DNA from: UBA6663 sp044226485
GTDB lineage: Bacteria > Chloroflexota > Anaerolineae > Anaerolineales > UBA6663
DNA length: 64,000 nucleotides
NCBI GenBank assembly: GCA_044226485.1
Contig: JBGAGY010000019.1
Span: 1-64,000 of the forward strand
Direction: 5' to 3'
Positions 7,428 through 16,283 of the stretch are shown one piece after another (the stretch's first letter is position 1; each line of letters opens with the position of its first letter). The position numbers and the translations under genes were made by a program. Below the pieces are notes generated by a model. It made no database searches. It was not told where the DNA came from and saw only the letters and a list, made by a program, of their open reading frames with translations.

Positions 7428-10247
7428 ATGGCGAAATCGCGAAAGACCCTCTACCTGATCGACGGGCACGGCCTGGCGTACCGAACCTATTTTGCGTTGA
7501 CGGCGGCATCGGACGGATCCCGCTGGGTGACCAAGAGCGGCGAACCGACCGCCGGCACCTACGGGTTCGCAGTCAAGATGCTCGACTACCTGGCCGAGGC
7601 GCCTGACTATCTGGCCGTCAGTTTCGACGTCGGGCGAACGTTCCGCGACGATCTTTTCGCCAGCTACAAGGGCACGCGCGAGAAGATGCCCGACGACCTG
7701 CGCGTGCAGATCGACCGCATTCGCGATCTGGTGGCCGCCTTCAACGCGCCCATCCTGACGGCTGAGGGCTACGAAGCCGACGACGTCTTGGGCACCGTGG
7801 CGCGCAGCGCGGCAAAGGCCGGCGTGCAGGTGGTGATCATCACCGGCGACCGTGACCTGCTACAGCTGGCCGATGAAGGCATCACCATTCGGCTGGCAGG
7901 GCAGAAACTCAAAGACTCAAAGGACTACGGCCCGGCCGAGGTGCAGGAACGCTTCGGCCTGACGCCCACGCAGTACATCGACTACAAGGCGCTCGTCGGC
8001 GACACGTCCGACAACATCCCCGGCGTCTCGGGCGTCGGCGACAAAACGGCGACCGAGCTGCTGCAGAAGTACGGCTCGCTCGACGCCATCTACGAACACC
8101 TTGACGAGGTCGCCAACCGCTTCAAGTCGAAGCTTGAGGCCGGCCGCGAGTCGGCAGCGCTGTCGAAGAAGCTGGCCACGATCGTGACCGACGTGCCGCT
8201 GGCTTTCGAGCTCGAGGCTTGTGCAGTGCGACAGCTCGACCGCAATCGCCTGTTCGAGTTGTTCAGGATGTTGGAGTTCAGCTCGCTTCTCAAGCGCCTG
8301 CCGGGCTCTGATGACGCGCCTGTTGAAGAGACGCCGCCGCCGCAAACCGGCGGGGTCGTCACCGCCTCGGGCCAGATGGGCCTCTTCGCCGTGCCGGTCG
8401 AGCCGAACGCCAATCCCGCGCCGACCGAGGCCATCATCGTAGACGATGCCAAAGGCCTCGAGGCGTTGGTGCGCGACCTGAGCGCGGCGCGCGCCGTCGC
8501 GTTCGACGTCGAGACCGACGGCCTCAGCCCGGTCCGCTCGAACCTGGTGGGCATTTCGCTCGCGGTGCGCGAGGGCCAGGGCTACTACATCCCCGTCGGG
8601 CATCGCGAGGGCCAGCAGCTGCCGCTGGGGCAGGTGGTCGAGGCGCTGCGCAGGCCGCTCACCGACTCGAAGCTGCCCAAGCACGGCCACAACATCGACT
8701 ACGACTTCATCGCCATGGCGCGGGCGGGCATCCGCGTCGGGCCGCTCGGCGTCGACACGATGCTGGCCGAGTGGCTGACCGACCCGGCCTCGCACAGCCT
8801 CGGGCTGAAGAAGCTCGCCCTCGTTCGGCTCGGCGTCGAGATGACCGAGATCACGGAGTTGATCGGCACCGGAAAGAAGCAGATCACGATGGACCTGGTG
8901 CCCATCGAGCGCGCGGCGCCCTACGCGGCCGCCGACGCCGACCTGACGTTGCGGCTGGTGCCCGTGTTGATGAACGAGGTGTCGGCCAAACACCAGGCCG
9001 AGCTGCTGCGCGACCTCGAGATGCCGCTCATCCCGGTGCTGGCGGATATGGAGATGGCCGGCATCAGCGTGGATGCGGATTACTTGAGCGAGCTGGGGAC
9101 CGAGATTCAGACCCAGCTGCAGAAGGTCGAGGCCGACATCTATCACCTCGTCGGCTACAGCTTCAACATCAACTCGACCCAGCAACTCTCCGAAGCGCTG
9201 TTCGGCAAGCTCGGGCTGCGCCCGCCGGATCGGTCGCGCAAGACGGCGGCCGGCAAGTTCTCGACGGCTTCGGATGTGCTGGAGGATTTGCGCGATCGTC
9301 ATCCGGTGATCAACCTGATCTTCGAACAGCGCGAGCTGAGCAAGCTCAAGTCGACGTACGTCGACGCGCTGCCGACCGAGATCAATCCGGCGACCGGCCG
9401 GATCCACACGTCATTCAACCAGGCCGGCGCTGTCACGGGCCGCATCTCGTCGTCTGAGCCGAACCTGCAGAACATCCCGATCCGCACCGAGCTCGGGCGA
9501 CGGGTGCGCCGCGCATTTGTGGCGGCGCCGGGCACCGTGTTGATCTCGGCCGACTACTCGCAGATCGAACTGCGCATCGCCGCGCATGTCAGCGACGACC
9601 CGGTGCTCAAGGCCGCGTTCGCCGAAGGGCAGGACATTCACACGGCGACGGCGGCGGCGGTGCTCAACCTGAAACCCGAGCAAGTCAGCAAGGACCAGCG
9701 TCGGCAGGCCAAGACGATCAACTTCGGCCTGCTCTATGGCATGGGCTCGTTCATGCTCTCGCGTCAGGCCGGGCTCACGCTCAGCGAGGCCGACGAGTTC
9801 ATCAAGCAATACTTCGCGCGCTTCCCGCGCATCCGCGAGTACCTTGACGGCACCAAGGCCTTCGCCGCGACGAACGGCTACGTGCAGACCCTGATCGGCC
9901 GGCGGCGTTACTTCCCCGGCCTGACGGGCGATGCCGGAGGCGGGACGCGCGAGGCCGCGATCGCCAAGGCCCGCGCCGAGCGTGAGGCCATCAACGCGCC
10001 GATCCAGGGCACGGCCGCCGACATCGTCAAGCGCGCCATGCTCAACATCGGTCCGGCCCTCGACGCCGCAGGTGTGGACTGCAGGCTGCTGCTGCAGGTG
10101 CATGACGAACTGGTCTTCGAATGCCGCAAGAAGGACGTCAAGGCCGCCAGCGCCGTGATCCGCGAGGTGATGGAGAGCGCCTTCACGCTCTCGGTGCCAC
10201 TGGGTGTCGAAGTACGCAGCGGACCGAACTGGGATGAGATGAAATAG
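7428..10247 (+). CDS. polA: DNA polymerase I
   Basis: A 939-residue, three-domain polymerase for Okazaki-fragment processing and repair synthesis. The 5'-3' nuclease domain spans roughly residues 1-300 (YLIDGHGLAYR at the start; acidic metal-site residues in EADDVLG and TGDRDLLQL). The 3'-5' exonuclease domain (about 335-520) keeps its acidic residues: FDVETDG near 358, HNIDYD, and YAAADADLTL, so proofreading is probably intact. The polymerase domain has motif A (SADYSQIELRIAAH, near 705), motif B (RRQAKTINFGLLYG) and motif C (QVHDELVFE, near 889). The length is normal. A GrpB-family gene follows 12 bases later. Confidence 0.96.
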   Translation: MAKSRKTLYLIDGHGLAYRTYFALTAASDGSRWVTKSGEPTAGTYGFAVKMLDYLAEAPDYLAVSFDVGRTFRDDLFASYKGTREKMPDDLRVQIDRIRDLVAAFNAPILTAEGYEADDVLGTVARSAAKAGVQVVIITGDRDLLQLADEGITIRLAGQKLKDSKDYGPAEVQERFGLTPTQYIDYKALVGDTSDNIPGVSGVGDKTATELLQKYGSLDAIYEHLDEVANRFKSKLEAGRESAALSKKLATIVTDVPLAFELEACAVRQLDRNRLFELFRMLEFSSLLKRLPGSDDAPVEETPPPQTGGVVTASGQMGLFAVPVEPNANPAPTEAIIVDDAKGLEALVRDLSAARAVAFDVETDGLSPVRSNLVGISLAVREGQGYYIPVGHREGQQLPLGQVVEALRRPLTDSKLPKHGHNIDYDFIAMARAGIRVGPLGVDTMLAEWLTDPASHSLGLKKLALVRLGVEMTEITELIGTGKKQITMDLVPIERAAPYAAADADLTLRLVPVLMNEVSAKHQAELLRDLEMPLIPVLADMEMAGISVDADYLSELGTEIQTQLQKVEADIYHLVGYSFNINSTQQLSEALFGKLGLRPPDRSRKTAAGKFSTASDVLEDLRDRHPVINLIFEQRELSKLKSTYVDALPTEINPATGRIHTSFNQAGAVTGRISSSEPNLQNIPIRTELGRRVRRAFVAAPGTVLISADYSQIELRIAAHVSDDPVLKAAFAEGQDIHTATAAAVLNLKPEQVSKDQRRQAKTINFGLLYGMGSFMLSRQAGLTLSEADEFIKQYFARFPRIREYLDGTKAFAATNGYVQTLIGRRRYFPGLTGDAGGGTREAAIAKARAEREAINAPIQGTAADIVKRAMLNIGPALDAAGVDCRLLLQVHDELVFECRKKDVKAASAVIREVMESAFTLSVPLGVEVRSGPNWDEMK

Positions 10248-10259
10248 GAGTCGCCGAGG

Positions 10260-10844
10260 GTGCCCTGGATGTCGCCCATCGTGATCACGCCCTATCGAAC
10301 GGAATGGCCCATCGAGTTTCAGGCCCTGGCGCGGCGCATCCGCGCTGCCCTGGGATGGGCAGCCTTGCGCATCGATCACATCGGCTCGACGTCGGTGCCC
10401 GGGCTGGCCGCGAAGGACATCATCGACGTACAGGTGACCGTGGCGGAGCTGACGGACGAGATCACGAACGCCTTGATCGCGGCCGGCTTCCTGCCCAACG
10501 AGCGTTATCTGCGTGACCACGTTCCGCCCGGCATGAACGCCGAGCCCGCCGAGGCGTGGTCGAAGCTCTTCTTCAGGCCCGCCAACGGCGCGCGCGCCGC
10601 CAACATCCACGTTCGGGTCGCGGGCCGGCCGAACCAGCGCTTCGCTCTCCTGTTCCGCGACTACCTCCGCGCCAATCCGGCCTGCGCCGAGGCGTACGCC
10701 GAACTCAAGCGCCTGCTGGCCGACAAACTGGCCGACCCTGCCACGTACCCCGACGTCAAGAACCCGGCGGTGGATCAGATCTACTTCGCGGCCGAGGCCT
10801 GGGCGGCTGTCGTGGGCTGGCAGCCCGGCCCCGCGGATGCGTGA
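10260..10844 (+). CDS. GrpB family protein (UPF0157)
   Basis: A 194-residue protein with the GrpB/UPF0157 signature IDHIGSTSVPGLAAKDIIDV near residues 38-57. The family has a nucleotidyltransferase-like fold, is sometimes found fused to dephospho-CoA kinase, and has no proven reaction. The frame opens at GTG 10260 with aggag (10246-10250) upstream; ATG 10269 is an equally possible start. It sits 12 bases after polA, so it is probably co-transcribed. Confidence 0.85.
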   Translation: MPWMSPIVITPYRTEWPIEFQALARRIRAALGWAALRIDHIGSTSVPGLAAKDIIDVQVTVAELTDEITNALIAAGFLPNERYLRDHVPPGMNAEPAEAWSKLFFRPANGARAANIHVRVAGRPNQRFALLFRDYLRANPACAEAYAELKRLLADKLADPATYPDVKNPAVDQIYFAAEAWAAVVGWQPGPADA

Positions 10845-11321
10845 GGGCGGACGGCGGACCGCAGACAGCAGATGTGGCGCCTACGGCGTTGACGAATAAC
10901 GAATGACGAACGACCAGGGCAGAGAGGCTTTTCAGTCCATATTCCCTGAGCCTTGGCGATGCCAAGGTAGTCCGAGTATGAGGCGGCGGCAGCGACTTGT
11001 TGACCACCACCTCGACCCGGTCCGTGTTGACTTATGTCCTCCAGGGGGCGTCGAGGCGGGCGAGTCTGACGGCCGGCTTTGAACGGCTGGGTGTGGGGCA
11101 GGCGCCTTCTATCCCGGTTGGCAGTCTTGGCCTGTCGTTCTGCCCAACCAAGCCCCCCAGAACCACCGCAACGGCACATAAATTGCACATGTAAATTCAG
11201 GGAATAGGGCCTCAGTTCCGCTAGACTGACGTAACGATCCGTCATGCCTGGAACTGGCGCGCACGCCGGGTCCTGGCACGCCTACGGGCGGGGCGGGATC
11301 CGTCACAGACTGAAGCAAACT
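10845..11321. other. Long intergenic region with possible structured RNA
   Basis: There is no convincing ORF in 477 bases. It begins with short word repeats (ggacggcggaccgcag; gaataacgaatgacgaacga). Bases 10940-10949 (tattccctga) pair exactly with 11197-11206 (tcagggaata), enclosing about 247 bases. Inside are a ccttggcgatgccaagg hairpin (10951-10967) and a ggttggcag/ctgcccaacc hairpin (about 11115-11149). It does not match tmRNA, RNase P, SRP or 6S RNA consensus as I know them. It may be an RNA, a long 5' leader of the TPR gene, or decayed sequence. Confidence 0.35.
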
Positions 11322-13640
11322 ATGACTGGTCGACGCGACGTATTCGAGCAAGCCCTTCAAACCGGTCACGCTGCCGCCTGGGACGGGCAGTGGGATCAGG
11401 CCCTTCAGGCCTATCAGACCGCTGTCACCGAGTTCCCCGATGACGGCGCCGCCCTGAACGCCCTGGGCCTGGCTCTGTACGAAAAGGGACGCCTCAAGGA
11501 AGCCCTTGGCGTTTACCAGAAAGCCGTCAGCAAGACCCCGGGCGACCCCGTCGCGCCCGAGAAGTGCGGCGAGATCCTCGAGAAGCTGGGTCGGCCGCAG
11601 GAAGCCGGGCAGGCCTACCTGTACGTGGCCGAACTGCACATGAAGCGCCAGGACATCGCCAAGGCGGTCGTCACCCTGGCGCGCAGCGTCCGCGCGACGC
11701 CCGACAACCTCGGCGCCCGTTCGCGGCTGGCGCTGGCGCTCGAACGAGGTGCCAAACCGCAGGCCGCGGCCCTCGAGTTCATCGAGGTCGCCAGGCTCTT
11801 CCAGAAGGCCAACGATCCGGCCAAGGCCAACGCCGCGTTGCAGCGGGCCGTCCAACTCAGCCCGCAGCTTCCGGAGGCCCGCGAAGCTTTCACGCGGTTG
11901 AAGAACGCCCAGCCGATCCCGACCTCGATGCGCGGCGTCGAGTTGGCGCTTGAGGCGCCGGCGACGAGCCCGATGCCCATGACGCCGAACCCGCTCGGCG
12001 TGTTCGCCGAGGCGAGCGCCTCGGCGCCGCCGGTGCGCAAAGCCAACGTACTCGAGCAGGCGCGTGAGACGGCGCTGACACTGCTTGCCGAACTCCTCTT
12101 CGATGAGGATGCCGACACGACCAAGACCGCTTCGTCGGTCAGCGCGCTCTCGCGCGGCACCGGCAGCCTGCGAAACGCACAAGGCCAGCGCGCCCACGCG
12201 ATCATGTACCTGGGCCAGGCCATCAACGAGCAGTCGCTCGGCAGCCGCGAGGCCGCCCTCAACCTGTACACCAACGTCCTGCAAGCGGGCCTCGATCATC
12301 CGCTCGTGCACTTCATGCGCGGTGTGTTGCTCCTCGACCTGCGCAAACCTCAGGAGGCCCTGGCGGCCTTCCCGCCGGCTGTCGTGCACAACGCCATCGC
12401 CACGGGCGCGAATTATGGCATGGGCGAGGCGGCGCGTCAGATGGGGCAGGCGCGTCACGCCTTCCATTACTTCTTCGACGCATTGAAGATGCTCGACGTC
12501 AGCCTCGCGCCGGCCGATCAACAGGACGCGATCGCTGAAGGATACGACACGCTCTCCGAGTCGTTCACGCGGCTCACCGATGAAGAGCTCGGCCGCATGC
12601 TGCCCGGCGTTCAGCACATGCTCTCGGGCGAGAACTGGGAAGAACGCGCCCGCACCGCCCGCGGTCAGCTCGATCGAGACGGCGGCGGCGGCACGCTGGC
12701 CGACCTGCTCGCGACGCCCGGAAACGACGCAGCGATGGAATCGCTCCGCAAGATCGAAGAGCACATGCGCAAGGGCCTGTATGCCACTGCGATGGAAGAG
12801 GCCTACTACGCCCTCGATACGTCGCCGACGTACCTGCCCGTGCATATCCGCATGGCCGAGATCCTCACGGCCGAGGGCCGGCCCGAGGCCGCCGCGCAGA
12901 AGTTCCAGGTCGTGGCCGCCACCTACAAGGCCCGCGGCGAGATCGGGCGCTCGATCCGTCTGCTCAATCGCGTCCTCAATCTGAACCCGATGGACATGAC
13001 GGCCCGCGCTGAGTTGATCGAACTGCTCAAGGGGCAGGGCCAGATCGCCGACGCCATCACTCACACCGCCGACCTCGGCCGCACGTACTACGAACTGGCC
13101 GATCTCGACTCCGCGCGCGACCAGTACACACGCGCGCTCGAACTGGCCCAGAAGTCCGGCGACCGGAACTGGTCGGTCAAGCTCCTGCATGAGATCGGCG
13201 ACGTCGATGTCCAGCGCCTGGCCTGGCGCGACGCGCTCAAGATCTACGAGCAGATCAAGGCCCTATCCCCAAGCGATGAGCGCGCCCGCATCGCCCTGAT
13301 CGATCTCTACTTCAGGCTCGACAATCAGCGCGCGGCCGTGGCCGAGCTCGACGACCAGCTCAAGCACCTCATCTCGAGCCGCCAGTTCTCCAACGCCACT
13401 ATCCTGCTCGAGGAACTGTGCTCGAGCTACCCCGGGCAGGGCGCCATCGTGGCACGCCTGGCCCGCGTCTACCAGGACCAGGGCCGCAAAGCGGATGCCA
13501 TTGACCGCTACGAGGGCCTGATCGAGCTGCAGATGCGGTCCGGCGCGAACGCCCAGGCCCGCGAGACTATCCAGGCCGTCCTGGCCCTCAGCCCCGAGGA
13601 CCCGGCGCCCTTCGTGCGCCTTTTGGGACAGTTGAACTGA
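11322..13640 (+). CDS. Large tetratricopeptide-repeat protein
   Basis: About 772 residues of mostly helical TPR repeats. An N-terminal block (residues ~10-200) includes ALQAYQTAVTEFPDDGAALNALG and ALGVYQKAVSKTPGDP. A linker rich in Ala/Pro follows, then a second long TPR block (YELADLDSARDQYTRALELAQ, ALKIYEQIKALSPSDERARIAL). There is no signal peptide, so it is probably a cytoplasmic scaffold for protein-protein contacts; partners cannot be read from the sequence. The frame is open from 11244, but the first 26 residues there do not look like protein, so ATG 11322 (MTGRRDVFEQAL) was chosen. It lies upstream of cdaA, separated by a palindromic element. Confidence 0.8.
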   Translation: MTGRRDVFEQALQTGHAAAWDGQWDQALQAYQTAVTEFPDDGAALNALGLALYEKGRLKEALGVYQKAVSKTPGDPVAPEKCGEILEKLGRPQEAGQAYLYVAELHMKRQDIAKAVVTLARSVRATPDNLGARSRLALALERGAKPQAAALEFIEVARLFQKANDPAKANAALQRAVQLSPQLPEAREAFTRLKNAQPIPTSMRGVELALEAPATSPMPMTPNPLGVFAEASASAPPVRKANVLEQARETALTLLAELLFDEDADTTKTASSVSALSRGTGSLRNAQGQRAHAIMYLGQAINEQSLGSREAALNLYTNVLQAGLDHPLVHFMRGVLLLDLRKPQEALAAFPPAVVHNAIATGANYGMGEAARQMGQARHAFHYFFDALKMLDVSLAPADQQDAIAEGYDTLSESFTRLTDEELGRMLPGVQHMLSGENWEERARTARGQLDRDGGGGTLADLLATPGNDAAMESLRKIEEHMRKGLYATAMEEAYYALDTSPTYLPVHIRMAEILTAEGRPEAAAQKFQVVAATYKARGEIGRSIRLLNRVLNLNPMDMTARAELIELLKGQGQIADAITHTADLGRTYYELADLDSARDQYTRALELAQKSGDRNWSVKLLHEIGDVDVQRLAWRDALKIYEQIKALSPSDERARIALIDLYFRLDNQRAAVAELDDQLKHLISSRQFSNATILLEELCSSYPGQGAIVARLARVYQDQGRKADAIDRYEGLIELQMRSGANAQARETIQAVLALSPEDPAPFVRLLGQLN

Positions 13641-13643
13641 CAG

Positions 13644-13707
13644 CGGACGGCAGTCCGCGGACCGCAGAAGGCGCCTTCTGCGGTCCGCGGTCTACCGTCC
13701 GCCGTCC
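13644..13707. repeat. Palindrome between the TPR gene and cdaA
   Basis: Bases 13655-13690 form a perfect 36-bp palindrome centred at 13672/13673. Outer ggacggc/gccgtcc words extend the pairing to 13644-13707. It starts 4 bases after the TPR stop. It may terminate or protect the TPR transcript. The words (ggacgg, ccgcgg) recur at 7362-7400 and 10846-10870. Confidence 0.7.
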
Positions 13708-13738
13708 CTCCCGACTTGCCGCTCCCGCCCCAAAAGCG

Positions 13739-13744
13739 TAAACT
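13739..13744 (+). promoter_or_regulatory. Candidate -10 box for cdaA
   Basis: TAAACT lies 9 bases before the GTG start of cdaA, with no Shine-Dalgarno. It fits a leaderless or nearly leaderless transcript. Confidence 0.33.
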
Positions 13745-13753
13745 GATAAGACT

Positions 13754-14704
13754 GTGACGGAATTCCTCCAGGAGCTGGCCTATTTCGCCAGCCAACTGAC
13801 CTGGATCAGCGCGATCGACATCGGCCTGGTCGCTCTCGTGATCCTCTCCGTGCTGCAACTCGTCCGCGGCACGCAGGCCGCGGCATTGCTGCGCGGCATC
13901 ATCTTCCTGATCATCGTCATCACGCTGCTGACCCAGATCCTGCGGCTGCAGGCGTTTTCGTGGCTGCTTGGCACGATCCTGCCGGCCCTGGTCGTGGCGA
14001 TCCCGGTCATCTTCGCGCCCGAGATCCGGCGCGCGCTCGAGCGGATCGGCCGTGCGACGGTGCTGCTCGACCGCCAGCTGCCGGAGGGCGAGGCCGATGC
14101 CGTCATCGACGCCCTGGCCACCGCTGCCCACCGGCTGTCGGAACGCCGCCACGGCGCCCTGATCGTGATCGAGCGGCAGAGTGGCCTGAAGGAATACATC
14201 GACACCGGGATGCGCCTCGACGCATCCGTGACCGCGCAGTTATTGCTGCAGATCTTCTACCCAAACACGCCCATGCACGACGGCGCTGTGATCATTCAGG
14301 GCAGCCGCATCACGGCCGCCGGCTGTGTCATGCCGCTGACCACCAACCCGCAGGTGACCGGGCGTCAGATCGGTCTGCGCCATCGTGCCGCGCTGGGCAC
14401 AACCGAGGCCACCGACGCTGTCGCGGTCGTGGTATCCGAGGAGACCGGGATCATCTCGGTCGTCCACAACGGCCACATGATCCGGCCGCTCGATCGCGAG
14501 CGACTGCGCAACGTGCTGAGCGCGTTCTACAAGCCGGTCAGCGATCGCTCGTTTGCCGGAACGGTGCGCAGCCTGTTGCGCGCGGCTCGCGGGAACAGCA
14601 GTCGCAATAATGTTAACGGCTCGGCCGCTCGTGCGATGGCGGCCGGGCGGGACGGCGCTTCGACCGAAGAATCAAAGCGCGTCCGTGAAAAATCCGAGGA
14701 CTAG
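13754..14704 (+). CDS. cdaA: Diadenylate cyclase CdaA
   Basis: A 316-residue membrane-bound cyclase that makes c-di-AMP from two ATP; c-di-AMP controls potassium and osmotic balance and cell-wall homeostasis. Three N-terminal membrane helices (about residues 15-85) precede a DAC domain with the catalytic DGA motif (MHDGAVII, near 175) and the LRHRAALG motif (near 208). The C-terminal ~40 residues are a basic, disordered tail (SSRNNVNGSAARAM). The start is GTG. It is followed by a YbbR-domain gene, the CdaA regulator partner in Firmicutes (CdaR), so the two probably act together. Two TrkA-type proteins, a known class of c-di-AMP targets, occur at 42.4-43.8 kb. Confidence 0.93.
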   Translation: MTEFLQELAYFASQLTWISAIDIGLVALVILSVLQLVRGTQAAALLRGIIFLIIVITLLTQILRLQAFSWLLGTILPALVVAIPVIFAPEIRRALERIGRATVLLDRQLPEGEADAVIDALATAAHRLSERRHGALIVIERQSGLKEYIDTGMRLDASVTAQLLLQIFYPNTPMHDGAVIIQGSRITAAGCVMPLTTNPQVTGRQIGLRHRAALGTTEATDAVAVVVSEETGIISVVHNGHMIRPLDRERLRNVLSAFYKPVSDRSFAGTVRSLLRAARGNSSRNNVNGSAARAMAAGRDGASTEESKRVREKSED

Positions 14705-14770
14705 GCCTCGCTCGTCAAAGGCGCCCTGGCGCCGCAGGATCGACGGGCTGGGGCGAGACGGGACAACGTC

Positions 14771-16090
14771 GTGAAACTTGATTTCGCCGTCAGCATCTTG
14801 CTGGCGCTTGTGCTCGCCGTCCTTGTCTGGTTCGTGGCGGCCAACGAGCAAGATCAATTCATCGAGCAGCGTCTGCCACAGCCGATCTCGGTCCGGTTTG
14901 CTTCGTTGGGCGAAGGCCTGATGAACATGGGCCCGCAGTCGGTGCAGACGACCGTGACTCTGCGCGGGCCGCAGAGCCTGCTGAACACCATCGACCCCGC
15001 CACGATCGACGTGGTCGCCGATCTCACGGGCCTTGGCCCGGGCGAGCACGACGTGGAGTTGCAGTACAACCCGCCGACGCCGCTCAGCCTGGTCAGCCTG
15101 TCGCCCCAGGTCGCGCGCGTCCGCCTTGAAGCCGTCGAGACGCGTGTGATCGACATCCAGTTGCAGCAAAGCGGCGAGCCGTCGACGGGTTTTGAGGCTG
15201 GAACGACGCAGCCCTCCGTGATCACGGGCACCGTCACCGGGCCGACATCGCTTGTCGACCGCGTCAGCATGTTGGCCGCCCCGTTCAGCATCGCCGGCGC
15301 GCGCCGCGACGTGGTCCAGGCGATCGACCTGCGCGCCCTCGACGTCCAGGGCCAGATCGTGCCCGGCGTGACGATCGAGCCCAAACAGGTCGACGTGTCT
15401 GTGCCGATCGTCACGCGGCCGGGCTACCGTGAGGTCGTCGTGCGCGTGATCCGTCCCGACGAGCCGGCGGATGGCTACTACGTGTCGGGCGAGGTCGCCT
15501 CGCCGTCGGTCGTGACGATCTCGTCGAGCGACGCGCGGCAAGTGAACGATCTCCCCGGCTTCGTCGAGACCGAGCCGATCAGCATCAAGGGCAGCACGGA
15601 GAACGTGATCAAGAAGGTCGGCCTCGTGTTGCCCGAGGGCGTGACGGTGCAGGGCGAGCCGGCCGTGACCGTCCAGATCCTGATCGAGCCGATCATCATC
15701 AATGTCACTATCCCCTCGATCCCGGTCGAGCCGATCAACGTCGAGGCCGGCTTCAACGCGCGGGTCGAGCCGGAGACGGTCTCGGCCGTCATCCGCGGTC
15801 CTGTGGCGCTGCTGAATCAATTGAAGGCCGAAGACATCCAGCTATCGGTGGATCTCTCCGGCCAGACGACGGCCGGGACGTTGTTGTTGACCCCCGAAGT
15901 GGTCGCCGTGCCCGATAACCTATCGGTCGAAAGCATCCAGCCGGCGCAGGTTCAAGTGGTGGTCGCGCGCGGGCCGCGTCCCACGCGCACGCCGACGGCG
16001 CGGCCCACCTTCACGATCACGCCAACGCCGACGCCGACGTTATTGCCGCTGTTCACGCCGACGCCGACGGCCACCGCGACACCGCAGTAG
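14771..16090 (+). CDS. YbbR-like (CdaR) protein, probable regulator of CdaA
   Basis: 439 residues, GTG start. One N-terminal membrane anchor (residues ~5-25, VSILLALVLAVLVWFVAAN) is followed by about four extracytoplasmic YbbR repeats (VTLRGPQSLLNTI, VTGPTSLVDRV, VKLEA/ISIKGSTENV, VIRGPVALLNQL). A Thr-Pro tail from about residue 396 (TRTPTARPTFTITPTPTP) looks like a flexible wall-spanning or glycosylated stalk. CdaR proteins bind CdaA and tune c-di-AMP synthesis. The gene lies 66 bases after cdaA, so the two are probably co-transcribed. Confidence 0.88.
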   Translation: MKLDFAVSILLALVLAVLVWFVAANEQDQFIEQRLPQPISVRFASLGEGLMNMGPQSVQTTVTLRGPQSLLNTIDPATIDVVADLTGLGPGEHDVELQYNPPTPLSLVSLSPQVARVRLEAVETRVIDIQLQQSGEPSTGFEAGTTQPSVITGTVTGPTSLVDRVSMLAAPFSIAGARRDVVQAIDLRALDVQGQIVPGVTIEPKQVDVSVPIVTRPGYREVVVRVIRPDEPADGYYVSGEVASPSVVTISSSDARQVNDLPGFVETEPISIKGSTENVIKKVGLVLPEGVTVQGEPAVTVQILIEPIIINVTIPSIPVEPINVEAGFNARVEPETVSAVIRGPVALLNQLKAEDIQLSVDLSGQTTAGTLLLTPEVVAVPDNLSVESIQPAQVQVVVARGPRPTRTPTARPTFTITPTPTPTLLPLFTPTPTATATPQ

Positions 16091-16229
16091 CGAGGAGCGA
16101 ACGGCGAAGGGCCAGGAGCGGCGTTACCGCATCGTGTTGGCGGCGTTCGCCGCAGCCATCGCGTCCGTTATGTCGACGCGCCGCCATGTTCATCGCGTTG
16201 TCGAGTTCATCCCGATTGTCGTAGGGGGG

Positions 16230-16255
16230 CGACGCAGGCGTCGTCCCCTGCGTCG
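16230..16255. terminator. Hairpin upstream of der
   Basis: A 9-bp stem (16230-16238 with 16247-16255) with an 8-base loop, followed by ttt. It probably ends the cdaA-ybbR transcript. Confidence 0.45.
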
Positions 16256-16269
16256 TTTGCGGGTCAGGT

Positions 16270-16275
16270 TACAAT
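16270..16275 (+). promoter_or_regulatory. Candidate -10 box for a near-leaderless der
   Basis: TACAAT ends 8 bases before the der ATG at 16284. The gap (tccacccc) has no Shine-Dalgarno. Confidence 0.42.
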
Positions 16276-16283
16276 TCCACCCC

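Noticed and set aside
10781..11245. 154-codon reverse frame in the long intergenic region
   Set aside because: Composition (Arg/Pro-rich, several odd Cys) and lack of a ribosome-binding site do not look like a gene.
11109..13190. 693-codon reverse-strand open frame opposite the TPR gene
   Set aside because: Arg/Ala/Gly/His-rich with no domains; it is the complement of high-GC codon usage in the TPR gene. The same applies to 7917-9407(-), 9411-10610(-), 49660-51120(+) and 56737-58035(+).
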